The notes beneath the pieces are model-generated. The model was not told where the DNA came from and did no database searches. It saw only the letters and a program-made list of their open reading frames with translations. From NCBI RefSeq assembly GCF_002723835.1, contig NZ_BEWG01000020.1, forward strand, positions 46,588-110,587: 64,000 bases of DNA. Direction: 5' to 3'. Both the position numbers and the translations under genes were made by a program. The stretch is from Mycobacterium sp. shizuoka-1 (GTDB lineage Bacteria; Actinomycetota; Actinomycetes; Mycobacteriales; Mycobacteriaceae). How positions within the stretch are numbered: the stretch's first letter is position 1; every line of letters begins with the position of its first letter. This document shows, piece after piece, positions 33,786-43,356 of this stretch.

Positions 33786-34546
33786 ACAGCGCCGCGTGGT
33801 CCAAGCCCGTTTTCTCGGTGGGGGACTTCGTCGTCCTGGTCGGCGAGACTTTCGCGGCCGCCTTCCGTCGGCCGTTCGCCTGGCGTGAGCTGCTCGACCA
33901 GATCTGGTTCGTCGCCCGGGTATCGATCGTGCCGACGCTCGTGCTGTCCATTCCCTACACCGTGCTCATCGTATTCACGCTCAACATCGTCCTGCTGGAG
34001 GTCGGCGCGGGCGACCTGTCCGGCGCGGGAGCCGCACTGGCCTCGGTGACACAGGTCGGCCCGGTGGTGACGGCGATCGTCGTCGCCGGAGCCGGCTCCA
34101 CCGCGATGTGCGCCGATCTGGGTGCCCGCACCATCCGCGAGGAGATCGACGCCATGAAGGTCATCGGCGTCAACCCCATCCAGGCACTCGTCGTACCGCG
34201 GGTGATCGCCGCGACTTTCGTTGCCCTGATGCTGTATTCGGTGGTCGCCGTCGTCGGACTGGCCGGGAGCTACTTCTTCGTGGTCTACCTCCAGCATGTG
34301 ACCCCCGGGGCGTTCGTCGCCGGCATGACCCTGCTGACGGGGCTCCCCCAGGTGATCGTCTCCCTGGCCAAGGCATTGTTGTTCGGACTGTCGGCCGGTC
34401 TGATCGCCTGCTACAAGGGGCTGTCCGTCGGTGGCGGACCGACCGCCGTCGGTAACGCCGTCAACGAGACGGTGGTGTTCGCGTTCATGGCGCTGTTCTT
34501 GATCAACATCCTGGCCACCGCGTTCGGGGTGAAGGTGGCGCCGTGA
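33782..34546 (+). CDS. yrbEA: YrbE-type permease A of mce lipid importer
   Basis: 254-residue MlaE/YrbE inner-membrane permease, one of two that pair in an Mce transporter. Signature FRRPF (about residue 28), the long membrane region with IPYTVLIVFTLNI, and the cytoplasmic coupling helix ARTIREEIDAMKVIGVNPI near 110-130 are intact. GTG 33782 fits the family's usual 28-residue lead before FRRPF; GTG 33719 would add 21 residues. Overlaps yrbEB (GTGA). Confidence 0.9.
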   Translation: MNSAAWSKPVFSVGDFVVLVGETFAAAFRRPFAWRELLDQIWFVARVSIVPTLVLSIPYTVLIVFTLNIVLLEVGAGDLSGAGAALASVTQVGPVVTAIVVAGAGSTAMCADLGARTIREEIDAMKVIGVNPIQALVVPRVIAATFVALMLYSVVAVVGLAGSYFFVVYLQHVTPGAFVAGMTLLTGLPQVIVSLAKALLFGLSAGLIACYKGLSVGGGPTAVGNAVNETVVFAFMALFLINILATAFGVKVAP

Positions 34547-35361
34547 CCGACCTGCATCAGCGAGCGGTCGACTCCACCCGCAGGCTGGGCGAGCAGACCG
34601 TCTTCTACGGCAACGCGCTGGCCGCCACCGGCGAGGCGATCCGGCGCTATCCGGCCGAGGTGCTGCGGCTGATCGCGGTGATGGGAATGGGCACCGGCGC
34701 GCTCGCCGTCATCGGCGGCACCGTGGTCATCGTCGGCTTCCTCACGCTGTCGACCGGCGCCCTGATCGCGGTCCAGGGCTACAACACGTTGTCCAACGTC
34801 GGCATCGAGGCTCTCACCGGGTTTCTCGGTGCCTTCCTCAACGTCCGGTTCATCGCCCCCGCCACCGCGGGTGTCGCCCTGGCCGCCACCATCGGCGCCG
34901 GCGCCACCGCGCAGCTGGGCGCGATGCGGATCAACGAGGAGATCGACGCCCTGGAGGTGATGGGCATTCGCGCTGTCACCTACCTGGCCTCCACCCGCAT
35001 CGTCGCCGGGATCATCGCGGTCATCCCCATCTACACCGTCGCCGTCCTGATGTCCTTTGTCGCCACCAAGTTCGGCACGACGATCGTCTACGGCCAATCC
35101 CGCGGCGTCTACGAGCACTACTTCACCACGTTCCTGCACCCGACCGACCTGTTGTGGTCGTTCGTCGAAGCGCTGGCGATGGCGGCCGCCGTGATGGCGG
35201 TACACACCTACTACGGCTACACCGCGACCGGCGGCCCGGCCGGTGTCGGGGAGGCCGTCGGGCGCGCGGTGCGGACATCGATCACCGCGGGCGTCTTCAT
35301 CCTGTTGACCATCACGCTGTCCGTCTACGGGCAGTCCGGCAATTTCCACCTGTCGGGGTAG
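34543..35361 (+). CDS. yrbEB: YrbE-type permease B of mce lipid importer
   Basis: 272-residue second permease. It carries the same coupling helix (MRINEEIDALEVMGIRAVTYLASTR) and multiple membrane spans, ending in ITAGVFILLTITLSVYGQS. It pairs with YrbEA as the membrane channel driven by the MceG-type ATPase, which is not in this window. GTG start overlapping the previous stop; two bases from mceA. Confidence 0.92.
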   Translation: MTDLHQRAVDSTRRLGEQTVFYGNALAATGEAIRRYPAEVLRLIAVMGMGTGALAVIGGTVVIVGFLTLSTGALIAVQGYNTLSNVGIEALTGFLGAFLNVRFIAPATAGVALAATIGAGATAQLGAMRINEEIDALEVMGIRAVTYLASTRIVAGIIAVIPIYTVAVLMSFVATKFGTTIVYGQSRGVYEHYFTTFLHPTDLLWSFVEALAMAAAVMAVHTYYGYTATGGPAGVGEAVGRAVRTSITAGVFILLTITLSVYGQSGNFHLSG

Positions 35362-35363
35362 CC

Positions 35364-36707
35364 GTGGCCGACGCACCCCGGCGGGGCGGGATCGATCCGA
35401 TCTGGTGGGCCCCCGTGCTGATCCTGGTGATCGCGGCGCTGACCACGCTGACGGCGCTGTTGTTCACCGGCGCGCTGCGCAAAACCGTTCCGCTGACCCT
35501 GGTCTCCGACCGGGCCGGCCTGGTCATGGAGGACGGCGCGAAGGTCAAACTCCGCGGCGTACAGATCGGCGAAGTGTCCGGCATCGGCACGCAGCGCGGC
35601 GCGGACGGTGCCACCCTCTCGACGCTGAATCTGAAGATCGATCCCGGGCCGTTCGGATACCTGCCGGGCAACGTCGAGGCGGAGATCAAGTCCAGCACCG
35701 CATTCGGTGCCAAATACGTCGACCTGATCATCCCGGCCGGCGAGACCGGTCACCTGACACCCGGGGCCCTGGTGCGCTCGCGCAACGTGACCTCGGAGGT
35801 CAACACCGTCTTCGAGAACCTGCAGTCGGTGGTGCGATCGATCGACCCGGCGAAGCTGAACGCGGTGCTGTCCGCGGTGGCCGAATCGGTACGGGGCAAG
35901 GGCGGCCGCATCGGCCAGGCCATCACCGACGCCAACACCGTCCTGCTGGCCGTCAACCCGAGAATGGACACCGTACAACGGGATTGGCAGCTGTTCGGTA
36001 AGACCGCACAGACGTATTCGGACGCGGCCGGCGACATCCTGTCCATCCTGGACAACTTCACCGCCACCAGTGTCACCCTCACCGACAACGCCGGGGCTTT
36101 GGACAACCTGCTGCTGTCCGCGATCGGCTTCGCCCAGTCGGGGATCAGCACGATCGGGACCAACCAGACGAACCTGGTCCGCGCGATGAACATACTGGAC
36201 CCCACCACCGCCCTTTTCCTCAAGTACTCGCCCACCTACACCTGCCTGTTCCAGGGCGCCCAATGGTTCCTGGAGAACGGTGGCCGGGATGCCTTGGGCG
36301 GCAACGGGAAATCGGTGATCATGGATGCGGCGCTGCTGGCCGGTGACGACCCCTACCGCTATCCGGACAACCTGCCGGTGGTCAACGCCAAGGGCGGCCC
36401 CGGCGGCAAGCCGAGCTGCGGTTCGCTGCCCGACGCCAGCAAGAACTTCCCGGTCAAGTACCTGGTCACCGACACCGGCTTCGGTACCGGCCTGGACGTG
36501 CGACCCAACCCCGGCATCGGCTTCCCGGGGTTCGCCAACTACTTCCCGGCGACCAAGGGGGTGCCTGAGGATCCCAAGATCCGATACCCGGGCGGTCCGG
36601 CGCCGGGACCCTGGCCCGCGTACCCGGGGGCGCCGGCGTATGGCGCACCCGAATACGCGCCCGACGGCACACCGTTGTACCCGCCGCCACCGGCAGGGCA
36701 GCCATGA
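35364..36707 (+). CDS. mceA: MceA family protein
   Basis: 447-residue Mce subunit. One N-terminal membrane anchor (about residues 13-37), then the MCE/MlaD domain (about 42-125: GLVMEDGAKVKLRGVQIGEV), a long helical middle and a Pro/Gly/Tyr-rich tail (YPGAPAYGAPEYAPDG). The six MceA-F chains are thought to form one hydrophobic tunnel through the periplasm. GTG start two bases after the yrbEB stop; ATGA overlap with mceB. Confidence 0.92.
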   Translation: MADAPRRGGIDPIWWAPVLILVIAALTTLTALLFTGALRKTVPLTLVSDRAGLVMEDGAKVKLRGVQIGEVSGIGTQRGADGATLSTLNLKIDPGPFGYLPGNVEAEIKSSTAFGAKYVDLIIPAGETGHLTPGALVRSRNVTSEVNTVFENLQSVVRSIDPAKLNAVLSAVAESVRGKGGRIGQAITDANTVLLAVNPRMDTVQRDWQLFGKTAQTYSDAAGDILSILDNFTATSVTLTDNAGALDNLLLSAIGFAQSGISTIGTNQTNLVRAMNILDPTTALFLKYSPTYTCLFQGAQWFLENGGRDALGGNGKSVIMDAALLAGDDPYRYPDNLPVVNAKGGPGGKPSCGSLPDASKNFPVKYLVTDTGFGTGLDVRPNPGIGFPGFANYFPATKGVPEDPKIRYPGGPAPGPWPAYPGAPAYGAPEYAPDGTPLYPPPPAGQP

Positions 36708-37732
36708 GGTCGGCAACCGCACGCTCGATCGCCCGGGTGACGCTGTTCAGCGTCATGTGCCTGCTGTTCATGTTCATCCTCGTCACGGTGTTCGGTCAGT
36801 TCCGGTTCGACTCGCGCGCAGGGTATTCGGCGGTGTTCACGAACGTGTCCGGCCTCAAGGGCGGCAATTTCGTGCGGATCGCCGGTGTCGAGGTCGGCAA
36901 GGTCACCGACATGAGCCTGCACAAGGACGGCACGGTCACCGTGGCGTTCGTCGTCGACAAGGGCCTGCAGCTCACCGAGGGAACCCGGGCGGTGGTGCGC
37001 TACGAGAACCTGATCGGCGATCGGTACCTGTCGCTGGAGGAGGGCCCGGGATCGGTGCGCAAACTCCAACCGGGCCAGACCATTCCGCTCGCCCGCACGT
37101 CGCCCGCCCTCGATGTCGACGCGCTGATCGGCGGGTTCCGCCCGCTGTTCCGTGCCCTGGATCCCGACCAGGTCAACGCGCTCTCCGGTGAGCTGTTGCG
37201 GGTCTTCCAGGGCCAGGGCGGCACGATCTCGTCGGTGCTCGCCCAGACCTCGGCGCTGACCACGACACTGGCCGGCCGCGACCAGCTGATCGGTGAGGTC
37301 ATCACGAATCTGAACACCGTGCTGGGCACCTTCGCCGCGCGTGACGAGCAGTTCTCCAGCGGATTGGACAAGCTCTCCCAACTCGTCGCGGGCCTCGCCG
37401 AACGCCGGACCGACATCGGCAACGGTGTCGCCTACATCAACGCCGCGGCAGGGTCGGTCGCCGATCTGCTGACCGAGGCACGAACGCCGATCAAGGACAC
37501 CGTGGTGCAGACCGACCGGTTCGCCGGCCAGGTGATGGCCGACCACGACTACGTCGACGATCTGGTCAAGACCCTGCCGGACGCCTACCAGGTGCTGGCC
37601 CGAAATGGTCTGTACGGCGACTACTTCGGCTTCTACCTCTGCGACGCCATCCTCAAAGTCAACGGCAAGGGCGGCCAACCCGTGTTCGTCAAACTCGCGG
37701 GCCAGGACACGGGACGGTGCACACCCAAATGA
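36704..37732 (+). CDS. mceB: MceB family protein
   Basis: 342-residue Mce subunit: N-terminal anchor (about 10-30), MCE domain with VSGLKGGNFVRIAGVEVGKV, helical needle region with heptad-like Leu, ending near YGDYFGFYLCDAIL, a block conserved in MceB proteins. No long tail. ATG overlaps mceA stop; its stop overlaps the mceC ATG. Confidence 0.92.
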   Translation: MRSATARSIARVTLFSVMCLLFMFILVTVFGQFRFDSRAGYSAVFTNVSGLKGGNFVRIAGVEVGKVTDMSLHKDGTVTVAFVVDKGLQLTEGTRAVVRYENLIGDRYLSLEEGPGSVRKLQPGQTIPLARTSPALDVDALIGGFRPLFRALDPDQVNALSGELLRVFQGQGGTISSVLAQTSALTTTLAGRDQLIGEVITNLNTVLGTFAARDEQFSSGLDKLSQLVAGLAERRTDIGNGVAYINAAAGSVADLLTEARTPIKDTVVQTDRFAGQVMADHDYVDDLVKTLPDAYQVLARNGLYGDYFGFYLCDAILKVNGKGGQPVFVKLAGQDTGRCTPK

Positions 37733-39036
37733 AGATCAAACCCCTGGCCGAGCGCAACCGGCTCACCGTCGGGATCGTCGGAGTCCTCACCCTGACCGCG
37801 CTGGTGGCCGCGGTCTTCTCCTACGACAAGATCCCGTTCCTCAAGGGGACCAGCGACCACTCCGCCTACTTCGCCGAGGCCGGCGGCATCAAGACCGGCA
37901 GCGACGTGCGGGTGTCCGGACTCGGGGTGGGCCGAGTCTCCCACATCACCCTTGCCGGCACGAAGGTTCTGGTGGACTTCACCGTGCGCGACGGCGTCGA
38001 GCTCGGCGACCGCACCGAGGCCGCGATCAAGACCGAAACCGTGTTGGGCACCAAGTATCTGGAGCTGACCCCGCGCGGTGAGGGCACCCTCGACGGGCCC
38101 ATTCCGCTGGAACGCACCACGTCCCCGTATGACCTCACCGATGCGCTGGGGGACTTGACCACCACCATCAGCGGACTGGACACCACGCAATTGTCCTCGG
38201 CGCTCGAGACATTGGCGGACACCTTCAAAGACACCCCGCCCGACCTGAAGCTCGCCCTGGAAGGCGTGGCCCGCTTCTCCGACACCCTCAACGCCCGCGA
38301 CGCCAAGCTGCGCGACCTCCTGACCAACGCCAACAAGGTCACCGCGGTGCTGGCCAAACGCAGCGATCAGATCGCGCAGCTGGTGGCCAATGCCAACGCT
38401 CTGTTGGCCGAACTTGTGGCACAACGTCATTCGGTGGATGCCCTGATGGGTAACCTGGCCGCGGTGTCCGCGCAGATCTCCGGTCTGGTCAACGACAACC
38501 GGACCCAGCTCCAACCGGCTGTCGACAAGCTCAACGGCGTGCTGGGTATCCTGGACAAGCGCAAGCAGGAACTGCAGCGCACCCTCTATCTGTTGCGGCG
38601 CTACGCGATGTCGTTCGGCGAGGTGCTCGGATCCGGCCCGTTCTTCAAGGCCTCACTGGTCAACCTGGTGCCGGGCCAGTTCTCCCAGCCGTTCATCGAT
38701 GCCGCGTTCTCCGACCTGGGGCTCGATCCCAACACCCTGCTGCCGTCGCAGCTGGTCGAACCCGGTGTCGGCCAGCCGGCGACTCCGCCCCTGCCAGTGC
38801 CCTTCCCTCGCACCGGGCAAGGTGGTGAGCCGAATCTGACTCTGCCCGACGCGATCACCGGTAATCAGGATCCCAATCTGCCCACGCAGTTCCCCGGCCG
38901 CTACCCCTATCGCGAACCCTTGCCGGCCCCACCGCCGGGCGGTCCGCCGCCGGGCCCACCGGCCACCGCACCCGCGCCCGGGGAACTCCCGCCGCCGACC
39001 GTCCCGCCCGTCCCGGCCACGGACGGAGCGAACTGA
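37729..39036 (+). CDS. mceC: MceC family protein
   Basis: 435-residue Mce subunit. Anchor at about 13-33, MCE domain with GGIKTGSDVRVSGLGVGRV, helical region, then a proline-rich C-terminus of about 80 residues with PPPGGPPPGPPAT. ATG 37729 is chosen over GTG 37717 because it forms the ATGA overlap used throughout this operon. The proline tail may interact with cell wall or other subunits (inference). Confidence 0.92.
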   Translation: MKIKPLAERNRLTVGIVGVLTLTALVAAVFSYDKIPFLKGTSDHSAYFAEAGGIKTGSDVRVSGLGVGRVSHITLAGTKVLVDFTVRDGVELGDRTEAAIKTETVLGTKYLELTPRGEGTLDGPIPLERTTSPYDLTDALGDLTTTISGLDTTQLSSALETLADTFKDTPPDLKLALEGVARFSDTLNARDAKLRDLLTNANKVTAVLAKRSDQIAQLVANANALLAELVAQRHSVDALMGNLAAVSAQISGLVNDNRTQLQPAVDKLNGVLGILDKRKQELQRTLYLLRRYAMSFGEVLGSGPFFKASLVNLVPGQFSQPFIDAAFSDLGLDPNTLLPSQLVEPGVGQPATPPLPVPFPRTGQGGEPNLTLPDAITGNQDPNLPTQFPGRYPYREPLPAPPPGGPPPGPPATAPAPGELPPPTVPPVPATDGAN

Positions 39037-40343
39037 TGACCCGTCGCCGGATTGTCCGGCTCGCCACCGCCATCAGCCTGCTGGCGACACTCGCTGTCGC
39101 CATCACCCTCGTCGCGACCCCCTGGGGGCACACCGTCGCGCGCAACACCTACGTCGCGTACTTCGCGAACACCAACGGCCTCTACACCGGCGACGAGATC
39201 CGCATCCTCGGTGTCGCGGTCGGGACGGTGGACAAGATAGAACCGCAACAGAATTCCGCCAAGGTCACATTCTCCGTCGACCGCCAGTACCAGGTGCCCG
39301 CCGACGTCAAGGCCGCCATCCTGTCGCCGTCCCTCGTCTCGGCGCGGGCGATCCAACTCATCCCGGCCTACTCGGCCGGGCCCACCCTGACCGACGGCGC
39401 CACCATCCCGATCGAGCGCACCGCCGTTCCGATCGAATGGGACGACCTACGTCGTCAGCTGGAGAAGCTGACCGGCTCCCTGCAACCCACCACCCCTGGT
39501 GGTCCCAGCCCGCTCGGCGAGTTCATCAACACCACCGCCGACAACTTGCGGGGCGAAGGAGACACCGCGCGCGACACCGTGATCAAGCTGTCGCAGGCCG
39601 CATCGGCCCTCGGCGATCACGCCGGAGACATCTTCAGCACCGTGCGCAACCTGCAACTGCTGGTGTCCGCGCTGTCCTCGAGCAGTGATCTGCTCGCCTC
39701 GTTCAACACCAACCTGGCCGATGTCACCACGGTGCTGTCCAACTCTCCCAACGAGATCGCCGACGCCACCCGCGGCCTCGATGGTGCGGTGAACGATCTG
39801 CGCGGCTTCGTCGCCGAGAACAAAGAGGGTCTCGGGGTGACGTTCGACCATCTCAACGCGATCACCACCGCACTCAACGACAGCCGTGGCGACATCAAGC
39901 AGGCATTGCACATCGCCCCGACGGTGTTCGCGAACTTCACCAACATCTACCAACCGGCGCAGAGCGCCATCACCGGCATCCTGGCCCCGGTCAACTTCGC
40001 CGATACCGTCCAATTCATCTGCAGCTCAATCCAGGCGGCGTCGCGCGAGGGGGCCGAACAGTCCGCGAAACTGTGCACGCAGTATCTGGCGCCGATCATC
40101 AAGAACCGCCAGTACAACTACCCGCCGCTGGGGGGCAACCCATTCGTCGGCACCGTCGCGCGGCCCAACGAGATCACCTACAGCGAAGACCGGCTCAACC
40201 CCCATCTGCCGCCGGCTGTGCCCGCGCGGCCCACCGACGGAGCCGGCGCGCTGGCCGCCGAAGTGCCGGGTGCAGCACCCGCGACGCCGACCGACCCCGG
40301 CGCCGGGCTGGTGGGTCTGATGGTGCCGGACGGTTCCCCGTGA
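39036..40343 (+). CDS. mceD: MceD family protein
   Basis: 435-residue Mce subunit. Anchor at about 5-27, MCE domain with NTNGLYTGDEIRILGVAVG (typical MceD wording), long helical part, and an Ala/Pro-rich tail (VPARPTDGAGALAAEVPGAA). The start codon overlaps the mceC stop by one base (TGATG). Confidence 0.92.
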   Translation: MTRRRIVRLATAISLLATLAVAITLVATPWGHTVARNTYVAYFANTNGLYTGDEIRILGVAVGTVDKIEPQQNSAKVTFSVDRQYQVPADVKAAILSPSLVSARAIQLIPAYSAGPTLTDGATIPIERTAVPIEWDDLRRQLEKLTGSLQPTTPGGPSPLGEFINTTADNLRGEGDTARDTVIKLSQAASALGDHAGDIFSTVRNLQLLVSALSSSSDLLASFNTNLADVTTVLSNSPNEIADATRGLDGAVNDLRGFVAENKEGLGVTFDHLNAITTALNDSRGDIKQALHIAPTVFANFTNIYQPAQSAITGILAPVNFADTVQFICSSIQAASREGAEQSAKLCTQYLAPIIKNRQYNYPPLGGNPFVGTVARPNEITYSEDRLNPHLPPAVPARPTDGAGALAAEVPGAAPATPTDPGAGLVGLMVPDGSP

Positions 40344-41461
40344 GGCGGCTGGTGGCATGGGCACTGGCGCTCTGCTGCGTGGCGGCAATCCCGGGATGCG
40401 AATGGCGCGGCCTAAATTCGCTGAGCCTGCCGGGAACCACCGGCACCGGCCCCGGCTCCTACACCGTCTTCGCGCAACTGCCCGATGTGGTGACCATCCA
40501 GCAGAACACCCGGGTACGGGTCGCCGACGTCAACGTCGGCAACGTCACCAAAATCGAGGTGCAGGGCTGGCACGCGCTGGTCACGATGCGCATCGACGGC
40601 GACGTCCACCTGCCGGCCAACAGCACCGCCAAGGTCGGGCAGACCAGCCTCTTGGGCTCCATGCACATCGAACTGGCACCGCCCGCCGATGTCGCGCCCG
40701 AGGGCGAACTCAAGGACGGATCGCTGATCCCGCTCACGCGAGCCAGTACCTATCCCACCACCGAACAGACGCTGGCATCGGTGTCGGTACTGCTCAACGG
40801 CGGCGGACTCGGCCAGCTGCAGGAGATCAACCAAGCGTTCGCGACCGCGCTGTCCGGTCGCGAGAGCGACATGAAAAGCCTGCTCACCCAGCTGGATACG
40901 TTCATCGACCGGCTCAACGCCCAGACCGACGACATCATCACCGCTACCGAACGACTCAACGATCTGGCCGGACAGGTCGCCGCCAAAGACCAGACAGTGG
41001 ACAAGGCACTCACGACGATCCCGCAAGCGCTTGCGGTGCTCGCCGATTCGCGGACCAAGCTGGCCAACGCCATCGACGCACTGGGCAAGTTCGGTGCCAT
41101 CGCCGCCGACACCGTCCACCAGACCAAGCAGTCGCTCGTGGACAACCTGCGCAATATCGCTCCGGTCTTGCGTGAATTGGCCAACGCCGGGCCGGCCTTG
41201 ACCCGAGGCCTGGACTTCCTGTCCACCTATCCGTGGGTGAAAAGCACGATCCCGAACTGGTTTCGGGGCGACTTCGCGAACATCACCCTGATCATCGACC
41301 TGACTCTGAGCCGGATCGACAGCAGCCTGTTCACCGGGACGCGGTGGGAGGGCAATCTGACCGAGCTCGAAATGCAATGGGGCCGCACGATCGGCCAGAT
41401 GCCGAGCCCGTACACCGCGGTCAATCCGCTGATCGCCCCGTACCATTTCGGGGGCTACTGA
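40340..41461 (+). CDS. mceE: MceE family lipoprotein
   Basis: 373-residue Mce subunit with a lipoprotein signal peptide: RRLVAWALALCCVAAIPGC, predicted lipidated Cys at residue 20, followed by EW. The MCE domain (VTIQQNTRVRVADVNVGNV) and helical region follow. Lipidation is the usual distinction of the E subunit. GTGA overlap with mceD; one base before mceF. Confidence 0.92.
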   Translation: MRRLVAWALALCCVAAIPGCEWRGLNSLSLPGTTGTGPGSYTVFAQLPDVVTIQQNTRVRVADVNVGNVTKIEVQGWHALVTMRIDGDVHLPANSTAKVGQTSLLGSMHIELAPPADVAPEGELKDGSLIPLTRASTYPTTEQTLASVSVLLNGGGLGQLQEINQAFATALSGRESDMKSLLTQLDTFIDRLNAQTDDIITATERLNDLAGQVAAKDQTVDKALTTIPQALAVLADSRTKLANAIDALGKFGAIAADTVHQTKQSLVDNLRNIAPVLRELANAGPALTRGLDFLSTYPWVKSTIPNWFRGDFANITLIIDLTLSRIDSSLFTGTRWEGNLTELEMQWGRTIGQMPSPYTAVNPLIAPYHFGGY

Positions 41462-41462
41462 C

Positions 41463-42857
41463 ATGCTGCGGTTGTCGCGCCAGGTCTGGACCCAGCTGGC
41501 GATCCTGGCTGCGGTCACGCTGGTCTCCGTCGGTGTGATGTTGTTCGGATTCGTCCATCTGCCTGCGTTGTTCGGGGTCGGGCGCTACACGGTGACGGTC
41601 GAATTGCCCACCTCGGGCGGGCTGTACCCGACATCGGTGGTGACCTACCGCGGGACCGAGATCGGCCGGGTGGCCTCGATCGACGTCACCCGCACCGGTG
41701 TGCGTGCCGTGCTGAAGCTGGACTCCGGCACCCCGATCCCCACTCCGGTCCGCGCCGCGGTGCACAGCCGCTCGGCCGTCGGCGAGCAGTTCCTCGAACT
41801 CACCCCGCAACCGGGAGCCGGCGCGGCGCTGCGCGACGGCGACGTCATTCCGGCCGCCGACGTTGCGAACCCGCCGGACATCGGCCGGCTGCTCGACGCC
41901 GCCAACACAGCGCTGCAGGCGATCCCCCAGGACAACCTGCGCACCGTCGTCGATGAGGCGGCCACCGCCGTCGGCGGCCTCGGACCCGAACTGTCCCGCA
42001 TCGTCGACGGGTCCACGGCACTGGCCATCGAGGGTGGCAAGACCGTCGGACCGCTGACCCAGCTGATCGACCAGGCGCCGCCGGTGCTGAATTCGCAGGT
42101 GCAGACCTCCGATTCGATCGCCGCCTGGGCCGCGCACATGGCCTCGATCACCGGTCAGCTCAAGACCCAGGATCGTGCGTTCGCCGACCTGCTCAACACC
42201 GGTGGGCCGGCGCTCGAGGAAAGCAGGGCGTTGTTCGACCGGGTGGCGCCCACCCTGCCGGTGTTGCTGGCCAACCTGGTGAGCCTCGGCGACGTCGCGG
42301 TCACCTATCGCAACGACATCGAACAGCTGCTGGTGCTCTTCCCGCAGGGCACCTCCGTCATGCAGGCCATCGCGGTCGCCGACTCCGGGGTCAAACAGGC
42401 CTACCGGGGCATCTATCTCGACTTCAACCTCAACCTCAACCTGCCGCCGCCGTGCAATACCGGCTTCCTGCCCGTCGATCAGCAACGGTCGCCGTCGGAT
42501 GTCGACTACCCCGAGCGCCCCGCCGGTGACCTGTACTGCCGGATCCCGCAGGACTCCGCCATGAATGTCCGTGGCGTGCGCAACATTCCGTGTGAGAACA
42601 ATCCGGGCAAACGCGCGCCGACGGTCGAGATGTGCGAAAGCGAGCAGAACTACGTGCCGCTGAACGACGGCTTCAACTGGAAGGGTGACCCGAACGCGAC
42701 TTTCTCCGGGCAGGGAGTGCCACAGTATCCGCCGGGCGCCGACCCGCGCCTGCCACCGCCACAGGGCACCGGCGCCGCATTGCCTCCGCTGGTCATCGGC
42801 CAGCACGACCCCGGCAACAAGACCTGGCAATCCATGCTGGTGCCGCCGGGCTCGTAG
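41463..42857 (+). CDS. mceF: MceF family protein
   Basis: 464-residue last subunit. Anchor at about 10-30, MCE domain with TSGGLYPTSVVTYRGTEIGRV, long helical part, then the MceF-type C-terminus with Cys pairs (PCNTGFLP, DLYCRIPQD, IPCENNPGKRAPTVEMC) and a Pro-rich end. The cysteines may form disulfides. No Mam (mce-associated membrane protein) genes follow; the next gene is an SRPBCC protein with its own promoter. Confidence 0.92.
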   Translation: MLRLSRQVWTQLAILAAVTLVSVGVMLFGFVHLPALFGVGRYTVTVELPTSGGLYPTSVVTYRGTEIGRVASIDVTRTGVRAVLKLDSGTPIPTPVRAAVHSRSAVGEQFLELTPQPGAGAALRDGDVIPAADVANPPDIGRLLDAANTALQAIPQDNLRTVVDEAATAVGGLGPELSRIVDGSTALAIEGGKTVGPLTQLIDQAPPVLNSQVQTSDSIAAWAAHMASITGQLKTQDRAFADLLNTGGPALEESRALFDRVAPTLPVLLANLVSLGDVAVTYRNDIEQLLVLFPQGTSVMQAIAVADSGVKQAYRGIYLDFNLNLNLPPPCNTGFLPVDQQRSPSDVDYPERPAGDLYCRIPQDSAMNVRGVRNIPCENNPGKRAPTVEMCESEQNYVPLNDGFNWKGDPNATFSGQGVPQYPPGADPRLPPPQGTGAALPPLVIGQHDPGNKTWQSMLVPPGS

Positions 42858-42898
42858 GAACCCGCATATAAACCGGCGCCACCAACTATGGTCACGCC

Positions 42899-43342
42899 AT
42901 GGCAGTCAAAGATTCCCGTGAAGTCGTGATCGAAGCCGGCCCCGAGGCGATCCTCGATGTCATCGCCGACGTCGAGTCGACGCCGAGCTGGTCGCCTCAG
43001 TACCAGAGCGCGGAGGTCCTCGAGGCCTACGACGACGGCAGGCCGCGAACGGTCAAGATGAAGATCAAAGCGGCCGGCCTGACCGACGAACAGATCGTCG
43101 AGTACACCTGGGCCGACAACGTGGTGAGCTGGACCCTGGTCAAGGCCGGCCAATTGCGGTCGCAGGACGCCAAATACACGCTGACCCCTGACGGCGACAA
43201 GACCAAGCTGCGCTTCGACCTGTCCATCGACCTGGCCGTGCCGCTGCCCGGCTTCGTGGTCAAGCGCACCATCAAGGGCGCAATGGAGACCGCGACCGAC
43301 GGGCTGCGCAAGCAGGTGCTGAAGGTGCACAAGGGCGGCTGA
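42899..43342 (+). CDS. SRPBCC (cyclase/dehydrase-like) protein
   Basis: 147-residue START-like lipid- or ligand-binding fold: SREVVIEAGPEAILDVIADVESTPSW at the N-terminus and VKRTIKGAMETATDGLRKQV as the C-terminal helix. A TATGGT -10 element (42887-42892) six bases before the ATG marks a leaderless start. Paralogue of the gene at 44495. In the gene order I recall for M. tuberculosis, this is the Rv0854 position. May deliver substrate to the racemase next door (inference). Confidence 0.85.
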   Translation: MAVKDSREVVIEAGPEAILDVIADVESTPSWSPQYQSAEVLEAYDDGRPRTVKMKIKAAGLTDEQIVEYTWADNVVSWTLVKAGQLRSQDAKYTLTPDGDKTKLRFDLSIDLAVPLPGFVVKRTIKGAMETATDGLRKQVLKVHKGG

Positions 43343-43356
43343 GTTACCTTACGTCC